From Prauserella cavernicola (GTDB lineage: Bacteria > Actinomycetota > Actinomycetes > Mycobacteriales > Pseudonocardiaceae), in contig NZ_JAENJH010000001.1 of assembly GCF_016595675.1 (NCBI RefSeq), positions 1,298,096 to 1,362,095 on the forward strand: DNA of 64,000 bases, written 5' to 3'. Positions 7,386-16,178 of this stretch are shown piece by piece (within the stretch, counting starts at the first letter, position 1; each line of letters starts with the position of its first letter). Position numbers and translations under genes: made by a program. The notes beneath the pieces were generated by a model. It ran no database searches, had not been told where the DNA came from, and saw nothing but the letters and a program-made list of their open reading frames with translations.

Positions 7386-9563
7386 TCACTCGTCCAGCAG
7401 GTCCTCGATCGCGATCGGGATGTTGCGCACGCGGGTTCCGGTGGCGTTGAAGACGGCGTTGGCGATCGCCGCCGCCACGCCGACGATGCCGATCTCGCCG
7501 ACTCCGCGCGCTCCGACGGGATTGTGCAGTGTGTCCGGATACTGCACGAACTGGACATCGACGTCCGGGATGTCGGCGTTCACGGGAATCAGGTAGCTCG
7601 CGAAATCACCGTTGGCGAGCCTGCCGTCGGCCTCGATCTCCATGCCCTCGTGCAGTGCGGCCGAGACGCCCCAGATCATGCCGCCCATGAGCTGGCTGCG
7701 GGCGGGCTGCTCGTTGATGATCCGGCCGGCGTCGAACACCCCGAGCATCCGCGACACCCGGACCTCGCGGGTCCACCGGTGGACGCGGACCTCGCAGAAC
7801 TGGGCGCCGAAGGAGCTGAACGAGTGCTTGGACATCTCCTCGCCGGGGGCCGACGAGCCGACCGCGGCGATGGAGGACCGGTCGACCGCGCGCAGCACCT
7901 CGCCGAACGTGAGGCTCCGGCCGTCGGTGGCCAGCACGCGCCCGTCGGCGTAGGACACCTCCGCGCCCTCGAACGGCGCACCGGGAGCGGCCGCCAGCGT
8001 CAGCAGCTCGTCGATCACCTCCGGCGCGGCGACCATGATGGCCGAGCCCGCGCTCGCCGTGGCCGTCGAACCACCGGACATGCCGCCCGACGGTAGCGCC
8101 GAGTCGCCGAGCCGGGGCGTGACGCGCTCGGGCGCGATGTCGAGCGAGTCGGCACCGATCAGGGACAGCACGCTCAGCAGGCCCGTGCCAGGGTCGGCGC
8201 CGCTCGTCGCGACCTCGGCCGTGTCGTCGGCGTTGAGCGTGACCCTGACCGACGCCGGGAAGCGCAGCGCGGGAAACATCGCGGTGGCCGTGCCGAGCCC
8301 GACGAGCCAGTCGCCGTCGACACGTCCGCCCTCGGAGCGCTGCGACCAGCCGAAGCGTTCCGCGCCGATGCCGAAGCACTCGTCGAGGTGCTTGCTCGAC
8401 CACTGCAGGTCCTTGCCCGGCGGTGCCAGCGAGCTGTTGCGCCTGCGCAGCTCGATCGGGTCCATGCCCAGTTCCACGGCCAGCTCGTCGATCGCGCTCT
8501 CGAGTGCGAACGAGCCCGGCGCCTCGCCCGGCGCACGCATGAACGTGGTGGGCGGGATGTTGAGCGGCACCATCTTCTGGCTGATGACCATGTTCGGCGT
8601 CGTGTACCACTCGCGCGACGTGCTGTGCGAGGTCTGCTCGATGAACGCACGGCTCATCGGTGTGCTCGACCACGAGTCGTGGCGCAGCGCCACCAGCGTG
8701 CCGTCCTTCTCCGCGCCGAGCGCGAGGCGCTGCACGGTCGCCGCGCGGGTTCCGGTGGCGGTGAAGACCTGCTCGCGGGTGAGCGCTGCCTTGACCGGAC
8801 GGCCGAGATCGCGCGCCGCGGCCGCGGCGAGGAACGCGGGCACCGAGGTCGCCCCCTTGCCACCGAACGCCCCGCCCACGAACGGGTTCACGGCGTGCAC
8901 GGCGGACAGTGGTTCGGCCAGCGCCTGTGCCAGCGACGCCGCCTGCAGATCCGAACCCTGATTTCCACTGTAGACGGTGAGGGTGCCCGACTCCCACACC
9001 GCGACAGCGGAATGCGGTTCCATCGCGGCGTGGTTCTGCGGCGCGGTGGTGTAGGTCGCCTCGACCACCACGGGGCTCGCCGCCAGCGCGTCCTCGATGG
9101 ACTCCACACCGCTGGCGAGCACCGTGACGGTGTGCGGCGAACCGTCCATGCTCGGCGGCGCGTCCTCGGCGGCCGCGAGACCGTCCTCGAGCGAGGTGAG
9201 CGGCGTCCGCTCCCGGTAGGAGACCTCGACGAGCGACGCCGCGTCCCGCGCCTGCTCGAAGGTCTCCGCCACGACGAAGCCGATCGGCTGGCCACGGTAG
9301 GCGACGTCGGTGTCCTGCAACGGCACCCACGTCGCGCCCATGATCGGGTTGTGGGGCGTGTGCAGCTCCAGCGACTCGAACGGCGTGTAGACGGCGAGCA
9401 CGCCCGGCGCGTCGCGCACCGCGGTGACGTCCATGGCCGTGACCTCGCCGTGCGCGACGGTGCTCAGCACGACGTAGCCGAAGACCATGCCGGGCGGGTT
9501 GTGGTCCGAGCCGTACCTGGCTCGGCCGGTGACCTTGAGCGGGCTGTCCAACCTGGCGGTCAT
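7386..9563 (-). CDS. Molybdenum hydroxylase, molybdopterin-binding subunit (PaoC-like)
   Basis: A 725-residue large subunit of the xanthine dehydrogenase/aldehyde oxidase family. It has the small a/b hammerhead domain first (TGRARYGSDHNPPGMVFGYV), then the Moco-binding body with GGAFGGKG, LRRRNSS and the C-terminal GVGEIGI motif containing the catalytic Glu. Length and relatives match separately encoded large subunits such as E. coli PaoC. ATG at 9563 overlaps the stop of the FAD subunit (ATGA). Substrate is probably an aldehyde or N-heterocycle; not determinable here. Confidence 0.9.
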   Translation of the reverse strand: MTARLDSPLKVTGRARYGSDHNPPGMVFGYVVLSTVAHGEVTAMDVTAVRDAPGVLAVYTPFESLELHTPHNPIMGATWVPLQDTDVAYRGQPIGFVVAETFEQARDAASLVEVSYRERTPLTSLEDGLAAAEDAPPSMDGSPHTVTVLASGVESIEDALAASPVVVEATYTTAPQNHAAMEPHSAVAVWESGTLTVYSGNQGSDLQAASLAQALAEPLSAVHAVNPFVGGAFGGKGATSVPAFLAAAAARDLGRPVKAALTREQVFTATGTRAATVQRLALGAEKDGTLVALRHDSWSSTPMSRAFIEQTSHSTSREWYTTPNMVISQKMVPLNIPPTTFMRAPGEAPGSFALESAIDELAVELGMDPIELRRRNSSLAPPGKDLQWSSKHLDECFGIGAERFGWSQRSEGGRVDGDWLVGLGTATAMFPALRFPASVRVTLNADDTAEVATSGADPGTGLLSVLSLIGADSLDIAPERVTPRLGDSALPSGGMSGGSTATASAGSAIMVAAPEVIDELLTLAAAPGAPFEGAEVSYADGRVLATDGRSLTFGEVLRAVDRSSIAAVGSSAPGEEMSKHSFSSFGAQFCEVRVHRWTREVRVSRMLGVFDAGRIINEQPARSQLMGGMIWGVSAALHEGMEIEADGRLANGDFASYLIPVNADIPDVDVQFVQYPDTLHNPVGARGVGEIGIVGVAAAIANAVFNATGTRVRNIPIAIEDLLDE

Positions 9564-10522
9564 GCGCGATCCTCCTCCGTCACCTCGCGCAGCGCGCGGA
9601 TGATGGTCCGCCGCAGCAGCGGCGCCTTGAATCCGTTGCCGGACAACGGCCGGGCGCCCTCGGTCGCCAGCGCCGCCGCGGCCTCGAACGTCTCCTGGGT
9701 CGGTGGCGCGCCGCGCAGGGCCTGCTCCACCGACGGCAGCCGCCACGGCACGGTGGCCACTCCCCCGGCCGCCACGCGCGCGTCGACGATCCGCGAGTCC
9801 TGGACGTCGAGCGCGACCGCCGCGGAGCAGAGCGCGAACTCGTAGGACTGCCGGTCGCGCACCTTGACGTAGGTCGAGCGGCTGGCCCAGTCCAGTCGGG
9901 GAACCAGGACCTCGCTGATCAGTTCCCCCTGCCGCAGGTCGGTCTCCACCTCCGGCGTGTCTGCCGGCATGCGGTAGAAGTCGGCCAGCGCGACGGTGCG
10001 CTCACCGTCGGAACCGACCAGCCGGACCCGCGCGTCGAGGGCGACGAGCGCGACGGCGAGGTCGCTCGCGTGGGTGGCCACACAGGATTCGCTCGTGCCC
10101 AGCACCGCGTGCATCCGGTTGGCGCCGGTGAGCGCCGGGCAGCCGCTGCCGGGCTCCCGCCTGTTGCAGGGCACGGAGACGTCGCGGAAGTAGCCGCACC
10201 GGGTGCGCTGCATCAGGTTCCCGCCGATGCTGGCCATGTTGCGCAGCTGCTGCGACGCGCTCAGCAGCAGTGCCCGCGAGATCACCGGGTAGGTGCCGGG
10301 GTGGGCGGCGACGTCGCTCATCCGCTCCAGCGCGCCGATCCGCAGGCCGTCGGTGGTGTCGATCCCCTGCAGCGGCAGGGTGTTGATGTCCAGGACCCGC
10401 TCCGGGGTCAGGACGTCGAGTTTCATCAGGTCGACGAGCGTGGTGCCGCCGGCCAGGAACGTGCCGGGCGAGGCGAGCGCCGCGTCGACGGTCTCCGGTG
10501 CGGTGAGCTCAAACGGACGCAT
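9560..10522 (-). CDS. Molybdenum hydroxylase, FAD subunit with extra [4Fe-4S] site (PaoB-like)
   Basis: A 320-residue FAD subunit: FLAGGTTLVDLMK (about 22-34) and ASIGGNLMQ (97-105) bind FAD. Between them and the C-terminal domain lies an insertion with Cys at 109, 119, 128 and 147 (RCGYFRD...CNRREPGSGC...ESC), the pattern that coordinates an additional [4Fe-4S] cluster in E. coli PaoB. It passes electrons from the Fe-S subunit to FAD. Its start overlaps the stop of the [2Fe-2S] gene by 14 bp, and its stop overlaps the next start by 4 bp. Confidence 0.9.
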   Translation of the reverse strand: MRPFELTAPETVDAALASPGTFLAGGTTLVDLMKLDVLTPERVLDINTLPLQGIDTTDGLRIGALERMSDVAAHPGTYPVISRALLLSASQQLRNMASIGGNLMQRTRCGYFRDVSVPCNRREPGSGCPALTGANRMHAVLGTSESCVATHASDLAVALVALDARVRLVGSDGERTVALADFYRMPADTPEVETDLRQGELISEVLVPRLDWASRSTYVKVRDRQSYEFALCSAAVALDVQDSRIVDARVAAGGVATVPWRLPSVEQALRGAPPTQETFEAAAALATEGARPLSGNGFKAPLLRRTIIRALREVTEEDRA

Positions 10523-10961
10523 CGGCCCCCCTCACCTGGTCGACGGCCGCGACGATGTTCGGGTAGGCCGAGCAGCGGCAGAGGTTGCCGGACATGAACT
10601 CCCGCACGTCGGGCACGTCCTGCTCGACGGCCGCGACCGCCGACATGATCTGGCCCGACGTGCAGAAGCCGCACTGCAGGGCGTCCTGGTCGACGAAGGC
10701 CTGCTGCACGGGGTGCAGGTCGTCGCCCGAGGCGAGGCCTTCCACGGTGGTCACCGGCTCGCGCACGGTGGCGGCCAGGGTGAGACACGCGAGCACCGGC
10801 CTGCCGCCGACGTGCACGGTGCACGCACCGCACTGCCCCCGGTCGCAGCCTTTCTTCGGGCCGGTGACGTCGAGCCGCTCGCGCAACGCGTCCAACAGGG
10901 TCACACCGGGCTCGACGGACAGTCGTTCGGATTTACCATTGATCTGGAGTGAGATGTCCAC
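10509..10961 (-). CDS. Molybdenum hydroxylase, [2Fe-2S] subunit (PaoA-like)
   Basis: A 150-residue iron-sulfur subunit with a plant-ferredoxin-type cluster (Cys 39, 44, 47, 59; GCDRGQCGACTV) and the second helical cluster domain (Cys 97, 100, 128, 130; CGFC and CRC). No Tat signal is visible, unlike periplasmic PaoA, so a cytoplasmic enzyme is inferred. GTG start at 10961 follows AGGAAAGAGAG. First gene of the three-subunit operon; promoter and palindromic operator lie upstream, shared with a divergent TetR gene. Confidence 0.9.
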   Translation of the reverse strand: MDISLQINGKSERLSVEPGVTLLDALRERLDVTGPKKGCDRGQCGACTVHVGGRPVLACLTLAATVREPVTTVEGLASGDDLHPVQQAFVDQDALQCGFCTSGQIMSAVAAVEQDVPDVREFMSGNLCRCSAYPNIVAAVDQVRGADASV

Positions 10962-11055
10962 TGGCTCTCTTTCCTGCCACCCCTGTTGCCGAGGAACGGC
11001 CGGCGTCGGGGCGTCGTGGTGGGTTCGAGTGTGGGTGGCGCCACCACCGACGCTA

Positions 11056-11071
11056 GCGGATAATTATCCGC
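11056..11071. promoter_or_regulatory. 16-bp perfect palindrome, probable TetR operator
   Basis: GCGGATAATTATCCGC reads identically on both strands. It lies midway between the divergent molybdenum-hydroxylase operon (start 10961) and the TetR gene (start 11101), 30 bp before the latter. The position and symmetry are those of a TetR-family operator that represses both directions. Confidence 0.8.
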
Positions 11072-11100
11072 GCCGCAAAAACGAGCCGATGGAGAGGGAG

Positions 11101-11673
11101 ATGACGACAGGACCGGTCAGCCACCGCCGCGCCGACACCCGGCGCAACCACGACCGCATCCTGGCCGTCGCCGCGGAGTCGGTCACCGCGGGCGAGCTGT
11201 CGTTCAACGCCATCGCGAAGAAGGCCGGCGTCGGCGTGGGCACCGTCTACCGTCACTTCCCCACTCACGAGTCGCTGGTCCTCGCCGTCTACGAGCGCGA
11301 GGTGTGCCAGCTCGTGGAGGTGGTACCCCAACTTCTCGAATCGCACACCCCGGAACAGGCCTTCCGTCTCTGGGCCACCGATCACGTCGCGCGCTACATG
11401 ATGACCAAGCGCGGCCTCTCCGCCGCGCTGCAGGCCGCGAGCACGGCTGGCGACGGCGTGGCGGGCAACGCCTACCAGGCGATGCTCGACGCAGCCTCGA
11501 CCCTGGTGCGCGCCAACATCGACGCAGGCACTGTCCGCCCCGACCTCGATCCGGAGACGGTCCTGCGAGCACTGGGCGGGCTGTTCTTCCTCGACCCGAA
11601 CGGCGACTGGCGACGCGCCTCGTCGGAGCTCGCCGACCTGGTCTGGCGGGGAATCGCCATCGACGCGGGCTGA
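11101..11673 (+). CDS. TetR family regulator of the molybdenum-hydroxylase operon
   Basis: A 190-residue TetR protein with the helix-turn-helix at about 35-58 (FNAIAKKAGVGVGTVYRHF) and a C-terminal ligand/dimer domain. ATG at 11101 is chosen; GGAGAGGG lies just upstream, while the in-frame ATG at 11089 has no ribosome binding site. Divergent orientation and the 16-bp palindrome make local autoregulation and control of the hydroxylase very likely; the inducer is presumably the enzyme's substrate. Confidence 0.85.
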   Translation: MTTGPVSHRRADTRRNHDRILAVAAESVTAGELSFNAIAKKAGVGVGTVYRHFPTHESLVLAVYEREVCQLVEVVPQLLESHTPEQAFRLWATDHVARYMMTKRGLSAALQAASTAGDGVAGNAYQAMLDAASTLVRANIDAGTVRPDLDPETVLRALGGLFFLDPNGDWRRASSELADLVWRGIAIDAG

Positions 11674-11686
11674 CCGGCACCCCGCC

Positions 11687-12679
11687 TCAGGTCGAGCGCC
11701 GGTGGATCAGGTTCAGCGCGACCAGCGGATTGGTCTCCGGCGGCTGCTGGCCTGCGACCTGGCGTTCCAGCAGGTCCATCATCACCTCGGCGGTGCGGAG
11801 CGCGTCGATGCCCAGGCCCGTGATGGACGGGTTCTCCAGCTCGGCCAACGGCCCGTCGGTGGTGGTCGCGATCATGAGCTCGTCCGGAACGGCACGTCCC
11901 GCCGCCCGCGCGGCGGTCAGTGCGCCGACGGCGAAAACGCTCGATGTGGTGACCACCGCTTCGACCGGGTGCGGGCCGTCGAGCAGGCCGGACACCGTCT
12001 CGAACGCCGCGCTCTGCCCCCGCTCGTTGTCCGCGATCCGCACGAGCGAGCTGAGCCCGGCGGTGCGGATCACCGAGTCGTAGGTCGCGAGGATCGCGCG
12101 CCGGTACATGTTGTCGGTCTGCCCGGCGACCAGCGCGATCCGCGTCGCCGACCGGCCGATCATGTGCAGCAGCAGGTCCGCCACCGCCCGGTCGTAGTCG
12201 GCGCCCACCCACCACCGGAAACCGGGATCGCCGGGATCCTGGTCGTAGGAGACCACGGGCACGCTCTCCGCCCGCAGCCACCGCAGCGACTCGTCACGCC
12301 GGTTGGGATTCAACAGCAGGCAGCCGTCGAGCCGGGGGACGCTGCCCGCGATCTCCGCGACGTCACGGGCGTTGACCACGGAGTAACCACGCGTCATCGC
12401 CGCCATCGAGGCCCCACCGATCAGCTGGGAGAACGACGTGGTGCCGAAGCGGGACGCCGGAACGGCCTCCGGTGGCCGGAGGATCACCGCGACGGTCCTG
12501 CGTGCCTGCGAGTGCCGGAACCCGACCTCGAGTGCCGCCTGCCAGACGCGTTCCTTCGTCGTGGCGGAGACGGGACGACTGCCGGTGAAGCTGTGCGAGG
12601 CGGTGGTGATGGACACGCCTGCCCGCCTCGCCACGTCGGCGAGGCGGGCAGCGCCGCGCGCGCTATCCCGAGCGTCCAT
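11687..12679 (-). CDS. LacI family transcriptional regulator
   Basis: A 330-residue LacI/GalR protein: N-terminal helix-turn-helix (LADVARRAGVSITTASHSF, about 13-31) and a periplasmic-binding-protein-like effector domain. It is the last gene of a leftward operon after gamma-glutamyltransferase and a metabolite:H+ symporter, 6 bp after the transporter stop, so it probably senses the imported compound or its product. The recognition helix (ITTASHSFTG) departs from the common TVSRVLN wording, which may mean an unusual operator. Confidence 0.85.
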   Translation of the reverse strand: MDARDSARGAARLADVARRAGVSITTASHSFTGSRPVSATTKERVWQAALEVGFRHSQARRTVAVILRPPEAVPASRFGTTSFSQLIGGASMAAMTRGYSVVNARDVAEIAGSVPRLDGCLLLNPNRRDESLRWLRAESVPVVSYDQDPGDPGFRWWVGADYDRAVADLLLHMIGRSATRIALVAGQTDNMYRRAILATYDSVIRTAGLSSLVRIADNERGQSAAFETVSGLLDGPHPVEAVVTTSSVFAVGALTAARAAGRAVPDELMIATTTDGPLAELENPSITGLGIDALRTAEVMMDLLERQVAGQQPPETNPLVALNLIHRRST

Positions 12680-12685
12680 GGCCGA

Positions 12686-14029
12686 TCACGATAGTGCCGC
12701 GTTCTCACCGTCCGGGTCGTCGACCTCGGCGGTCGAGAGGTGCGCCGTTTCGCGCAGCGCCAGCGAGCACCCGACGAGCACGAGCATGGCGAACGTGCCG
12801 TAGATCGCCACCGACACCGGGTTCTGGCCGGTCGCCACCAGCAGCGCCGTCGCGATGAACGACGCCGTGCCACCACCGATCGACGCGCCGATCTGGTAGG
12901 ACGCCGACATTCCGCTGTAGCGCATCCTGGCGGGGTACTGCTCGGCGGTGAAGGCGGGGATCGGGCCCTGGGTCACGCCGGTGAGCAGGCCGACGAGCGA
13001 GAAACCGACCACCACCAGCGTGATGCTGTTCGAGTTCGCCAGCACGAAGAAGAGGAACAGGAACGCGCCCGACGCCACGCCACCGATCGCCATCACCGGA
13101 CGCCTGCCGACCTTGTCGCTGACGAAGGCCCAGAACGGTGCGCTGACGAACAGCACGACCGAGTAGACGAGCTGGCTGACGAGCGACTCGGTCGTCCCGT
13201 AGCCGAGCATCGTCAAGTAGGACAACAGGAACGTGAACCCGATGTAGGCGAACGTGTTGTAGCCGTAGCTCACGCCAAGGCCGAGCAGCACCGTGCGCGG
13301 GCTGCGCCGCAGCGCCTCGACGATCGGGATGCGACGGGTGGTGCCGTCCTGTTCCCCGGCGGCCACCGTGTCGTCGGGCATCGTGAGCCGCGCCAGCATG
13401 GCGATGATGACCAGCGCGCCACCCAGCAGGAACGGGATCCGCCAGCCCCACGGCGTGAGCTGGTCGTCGAACGCCACGCTCGTGAGCGCGAAGGCCGCCA
13501 CCCCGAGGAACGTGCCGAGGCCGATTCCCATGCTGGTGAAGCTGCCCCACAGACCACGGCGGTTCCCTGGTGCGTTCTCGATGCCGAACAACGCCGCGCC
13601 GCCCCATTCACCACCCGCGGCGAATCCCTGGATCAGCCGCAGGGCGACGAGCAGCACCGGGGCCCAGATGCCGATGGTGTTGAAATCGGGCAGCAGGCCG
13701 ATCAGGAAAGTACTGACACCCATCGTGGACAGGGTGATGATCAGCATTTTCTTCCGGCCGACTTTGTCGCCGAAATGCCCGATGACGATTCCGCCCAGCG
13801 GGCGGGCGAGGAACCCGGTTCCGAACGCGGCGAAGGAGTACAGCGTGCCGACGAGTGGATCGGACGCGGGGAAGAACACGGTGTTGAACACCAGACCCGC
13901 GGCGAGGCCGTAGATCAGGAAATCGTAGTACTCGAGCGCTGTTCCCAGGCCGGAGATGAGGAAGGCGCGAAGTGCGCTGGTCCGGTCCGTCGCCGGTGCC
14001 GTCGTGAACTTCTCTGTTTCCGCGGTCAC
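12686..14029 (-). CDS. MFS metabolite:H+ symporter (MHS family)
   Basis: A 447-residue, 12-span transporter of the MHS group (ShiA/ProP/KgtP-like): LEYYDFLIYGLAAG in TM1, the loop motif GHFGDKVGRKKML between TM2 and TM3, and LIQGFAAGGEWGGA in TM4. These import organic acids, betaines or amino acids with protons. GTG start at 14029 follows GGAG. It sits 12 bp after a gamma-glutamyltransferase gene, so the cargo may be a gamma-glutamyl compound or its breakdown product (inference). Confidence 0.85.
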   Translation of the reverse strand: MTAETEKFTTAPATDRTSALRAFLISGLGTALEYYDFLIYGLAAGLVFNTVFFPASDPLVGTLYSFAAFGTGFLARPLGGIVIGHFGDKVGRKKMLIITLSTMGVSTFLIGLLPDFNTIGIWAPVLLVALRLIQGFAAGGEWGGAALFGIENAPGNRRGLWGSFTSMGIGLGTFLGVAAFALTSVAFDDQLTPWGWRIPFLLGGALVIIAMLARLTMPDDTVAAGEQDGTTRRIPIVEALRRSPRTVLLGLGVSYGYNTFAYIGFTFLLSYLTMLGYGTTESLVSQLVYSVVLFVSAPFWAFVSDKVGRRPVMAIGGVASGAFLFLFFVLANSNSITLVVVGFSLVGLLTGVTQGPIPAFTAEQYPARMRYSGMSASYQIGASIGGGTASFIATALLVATGQNPVSVAIYGTFAMLVLVGCSLALRETAHLSTAEVDDPDGENAALS

Positions 14030-14041
14030 GGGTCGTACTCC

Positions 14042-15802
14042 CTACGCGCTGTGCGCAGTCGATGGGATGGCAGAACTGGTTCTTCCCGCCTCGGTGACCG
14101 ACGCGATGTTCGGGCGCGCGAAGTCGATCGTGAAGGGCTCGTTGGAGGCCGCGACCAGTTCGGGGTCGAGGTCGCCGAGCGCGGACAGCGCCTCGGCGCG
14201 GTCCTCGTGCACGAGCAGTGGGTGACCGCTCGCGTCGAGCCGGGGCAGGCAGAGCGCCTCTCGCGGCGAGTGGCCGCCGTCGACGAGGTTGATGACGACC
14301 TGCGCGACGGCGCTGATGATGCGCCGTCCGCCCGAGGCTCCGACGGCGTGCCGGGCCGCGTCGCTCAGGACGAGGGCAGGCCCCATGTTGGCGAGCGGGC
14401 GCGCGCCGGGCGCGATGCTGTTGGCCGCGCCGGGAGCGGCGTTGAACCACGCCATCGCCGAGTCGAACAACAGCCCGGTGCGCGGGCACAGCACGGCGGA
14501 GCCGAAGTGGTTGGCCGCCGTGTGCGTGATGGCCACCGTCCGTCCGTCGCGGTCGGTCGCGGAGATGTGGGTGGTGCCCGAGGTCGGCGGCGTCGCGGTG
14601 GCGGGTGACCACTGTGGAGCGTCGCGGCCGTCGTCGTGCGGCCACGGGTCGTGCGCCGGGCTGCCCGCGTAGGTGAACCACGGGTGTCCCGACTCCCACC
14701 GGACGACGTTGTCGCCCTGCGCGCACAACGCGGCGAGGCGGGCGGCGTAGCCGTCGCTGAGCAGGCCGCGCGTCGGCACCGGCACCACGTCGGGATCGCC
14801 GAGCCAGTGGTAGCGGTCGGCGAAGGCGTGCCGGAGCACGAGTGCAAGGGCGCGGGTCGTCTCGGGACTCTCGTGCGAGGTGCGCGGGCGCGACTGCAGC
14901 GCCTCCCACGCGCGCAGGATCTGCAGTTCGGTCAGTCCACCGCCGGGCGCGGGCGGCACGGCGACGAGCGCACCCCGGTAGTCGATCGTCAGCGCGGGCC
15001 CGATCCGCGGGCCGGAGGCGGCCAGATCGGCCATCGTCAGCAGCCCGCCGCGCTCGCGCGAGGTCTCCACCAGGCGTTGCGCGATGGCGCCCTCGGTGAG
15101 TGCGGTCAGCGGCGAGCACGCGATCTCCTCGAGCGTGGCCGCCAGAACGGGCTGCCGCACGCTCTCGCGCTCGCCGAGGGAGGAGCCGTAGAAGGCGGGC
15201 GATGTCCGGCCGATCGGGAGTCCGTCGTCGGCCAGGAACGTCGTCCGCGTTCCCTCGTCGGCTCGCAGCCGCTCGAGATCGCTGAAGGCGTTGGTGAGAA
15301 ACCACGTGTCGGCGGGAAAACCGTCGTGGGCCGCGTCGACGGCGGGCCCGCACACGGTGCGGCGGTCGAGCGCACCCCAGCGCTCGTGCGCGGTCAGCAG
15401 CCCGAGCAGGGTGCGCGGCACGCCCGCGGCGCGCGGACCGTCGACGTTGGCGTTGCCCAGCACGGGCGCGAGGCCCAGCACCGCCGGACCCGCCGCCGCG
15501 GGGTCGAGGTCGAACATCCGCGCGTCGGCGGCGAGCGGCGCCCGGGGACCGAACTCGACCGCCCGCGGGTCGGTGGCCCGGTCGGCGTAGAGCAGGAAGC
15601 CGCAGCCCGCGAGGGTCGTCTCGGTGGGCTCGACCACGCCCGCGACGAGCGCGGCCGCGACCGCCGCGTCGACGGCATTGCCCCCGCGCTCGAGCATCTC
15701 CAGCCCCGCGGTGACACTGCGCTCCCGAGGAGCCACGACCGAGCCGTGCTCGTGGTCCTGCTCGGCAGCGACCGGGATGTGTCCTAGTCGGTGTGATCCC
15801 AC
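14042..15802 (-). CDS. Gamma-glutamyltransferase family protein
   Basis: A 586-residue Ntn-hydrolase that should self-cleave before Thr411 (SGTTHISATD), which then becomes the nucleophile of the small subunit. The large-subunit part has GGNAVDAAVAAALV (about 40-53). No signal peptide is seen, unlike E. coli Ggt, suggesting cytoplasmic action on an imported substrate; this fits the adjacent symporter. It might be a glutathione hydrolase or a cephalosporin/glutaryl-type acylase relative. GTG start at 15802 is preceded by GAGAGG. Confidence 0.82.
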   Translation of the reverse strand: MGSHRLGHIPVAAEQDHEHGSVVAPRERSVTAGLEMLERGGNAVDAAVAAALVAGVVEPTETTLAGCGFLLYADRATDPRAVEFGPRAPLAADARMFDLDPAAAGPAVLGLAPVLGNANVDGPRAAGVPRTLLGLLTAHERWGALDRRTVCGPAVDAAHDGFPADTWFLTNAFSDLERLRADEGTRTTFLADDGLPIGRTSPAFYGSSLGERESVRQPVLAATLEEIACSPLTALTEGAIAQRLVETSRERGGLLTMADLAASGPRIGPALTIDYRGALVAVPPAPGGGLTELQILRAWEALQSRPRTSHESPETTRALALVLRHAFADRYHWLGDPDVVPVPTRGLLSDGYAARLAALCAQGDNVVRWESGHPWFTYAGSPAHDPWPHDDGRDAPQWSPATATPPTSGTTHISATDRDGRTVAITHTAANHFGSAVLCPRTGLLFDSAMAWFNAAPGAANSIAPGARPLANMGPALVLSDAARHAVGASGGRRIISAVAQVVINLVDGGHSPREALCLPRLDASGHPLLVHEDRAEALSALGDLDPELVAASNEPFTIDFARPNIASVTEAGRTSSAIPSTAHSA

Positions 15803-15858
15803 CCGTGCGCCTCTCTGTCCAGGCCTTTCGGCAACGACCTCAGGACGCTAGAAGCAGG

Positions 15859-15892
15859 TGCAAAACGACAACAAGCTAGTTTGCATATTTTG
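15859..15892. promoter_or_regulatory. Inverted repeat upstream of the gamma-glutamyltransferase operon
   Basis: GCAAAA at 15859-15864 is matched by TTTTGC at 15887-15892, enclosing an AT-rich stretch unusual for this genome. It lies 57 bp upstream of the GTG start of the transferase gene and overlaps possible leftward promoter elements (TTGTTG, 18 bp, TAGCGT). A regulator site is plausible; the LacI gene of the same operon is the obvious candidate. Weak evidence. Confidence 0.4.
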
Positions 15893-15915
15893 CGTGCGGG
15901 CGTGACGGGAGAGAG

Positions 15916-16113
15916 TCAGTCTCCGTCGGCGGGCTCGGTGTCGGACTGACGTCGCTTGTTCTCGTGGTACGCGCAGCTGAGCAGGCAAGCCGCCCCGAGT
16001 CCGATGTAGACATATCCATCGAGGAACCCGAGTCCGGCGAACCCGAGCGCCAGCCAGATCACGGACGCGACAGCAAGCGCGACGAGCCGGACACGACTGG
16101 GAAAGGTCCTCAT
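15916..16113 (-). CDS. Small two-span membrane protein
   Basis: A 65-residue protein with two hydrophobic segments (about 9-26 and 31-48) joined by a short loop and a charged C-terminal tail (HENKRRQSDTEPADGD). No family recognised. It lies between the transferase operon promoter and the GntR gene with its own small gap on each side. Coding is supported by the amphipathic layout and clean start and stop. Confidence 0.55.
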   Translation of the reverse strand: MRTFPSRVRLVALAVASVIWLALGFAGLGFLDGYVYIGLGAACLLSCAYHENKRRQSDTEPADGD

Positions 16114-16178
16114 GTCGCGAGCCTAGATCACCAGCGCGCGGCGTGACGATCGCTGCGATCGGCCCCGTGGAGCAGCGG

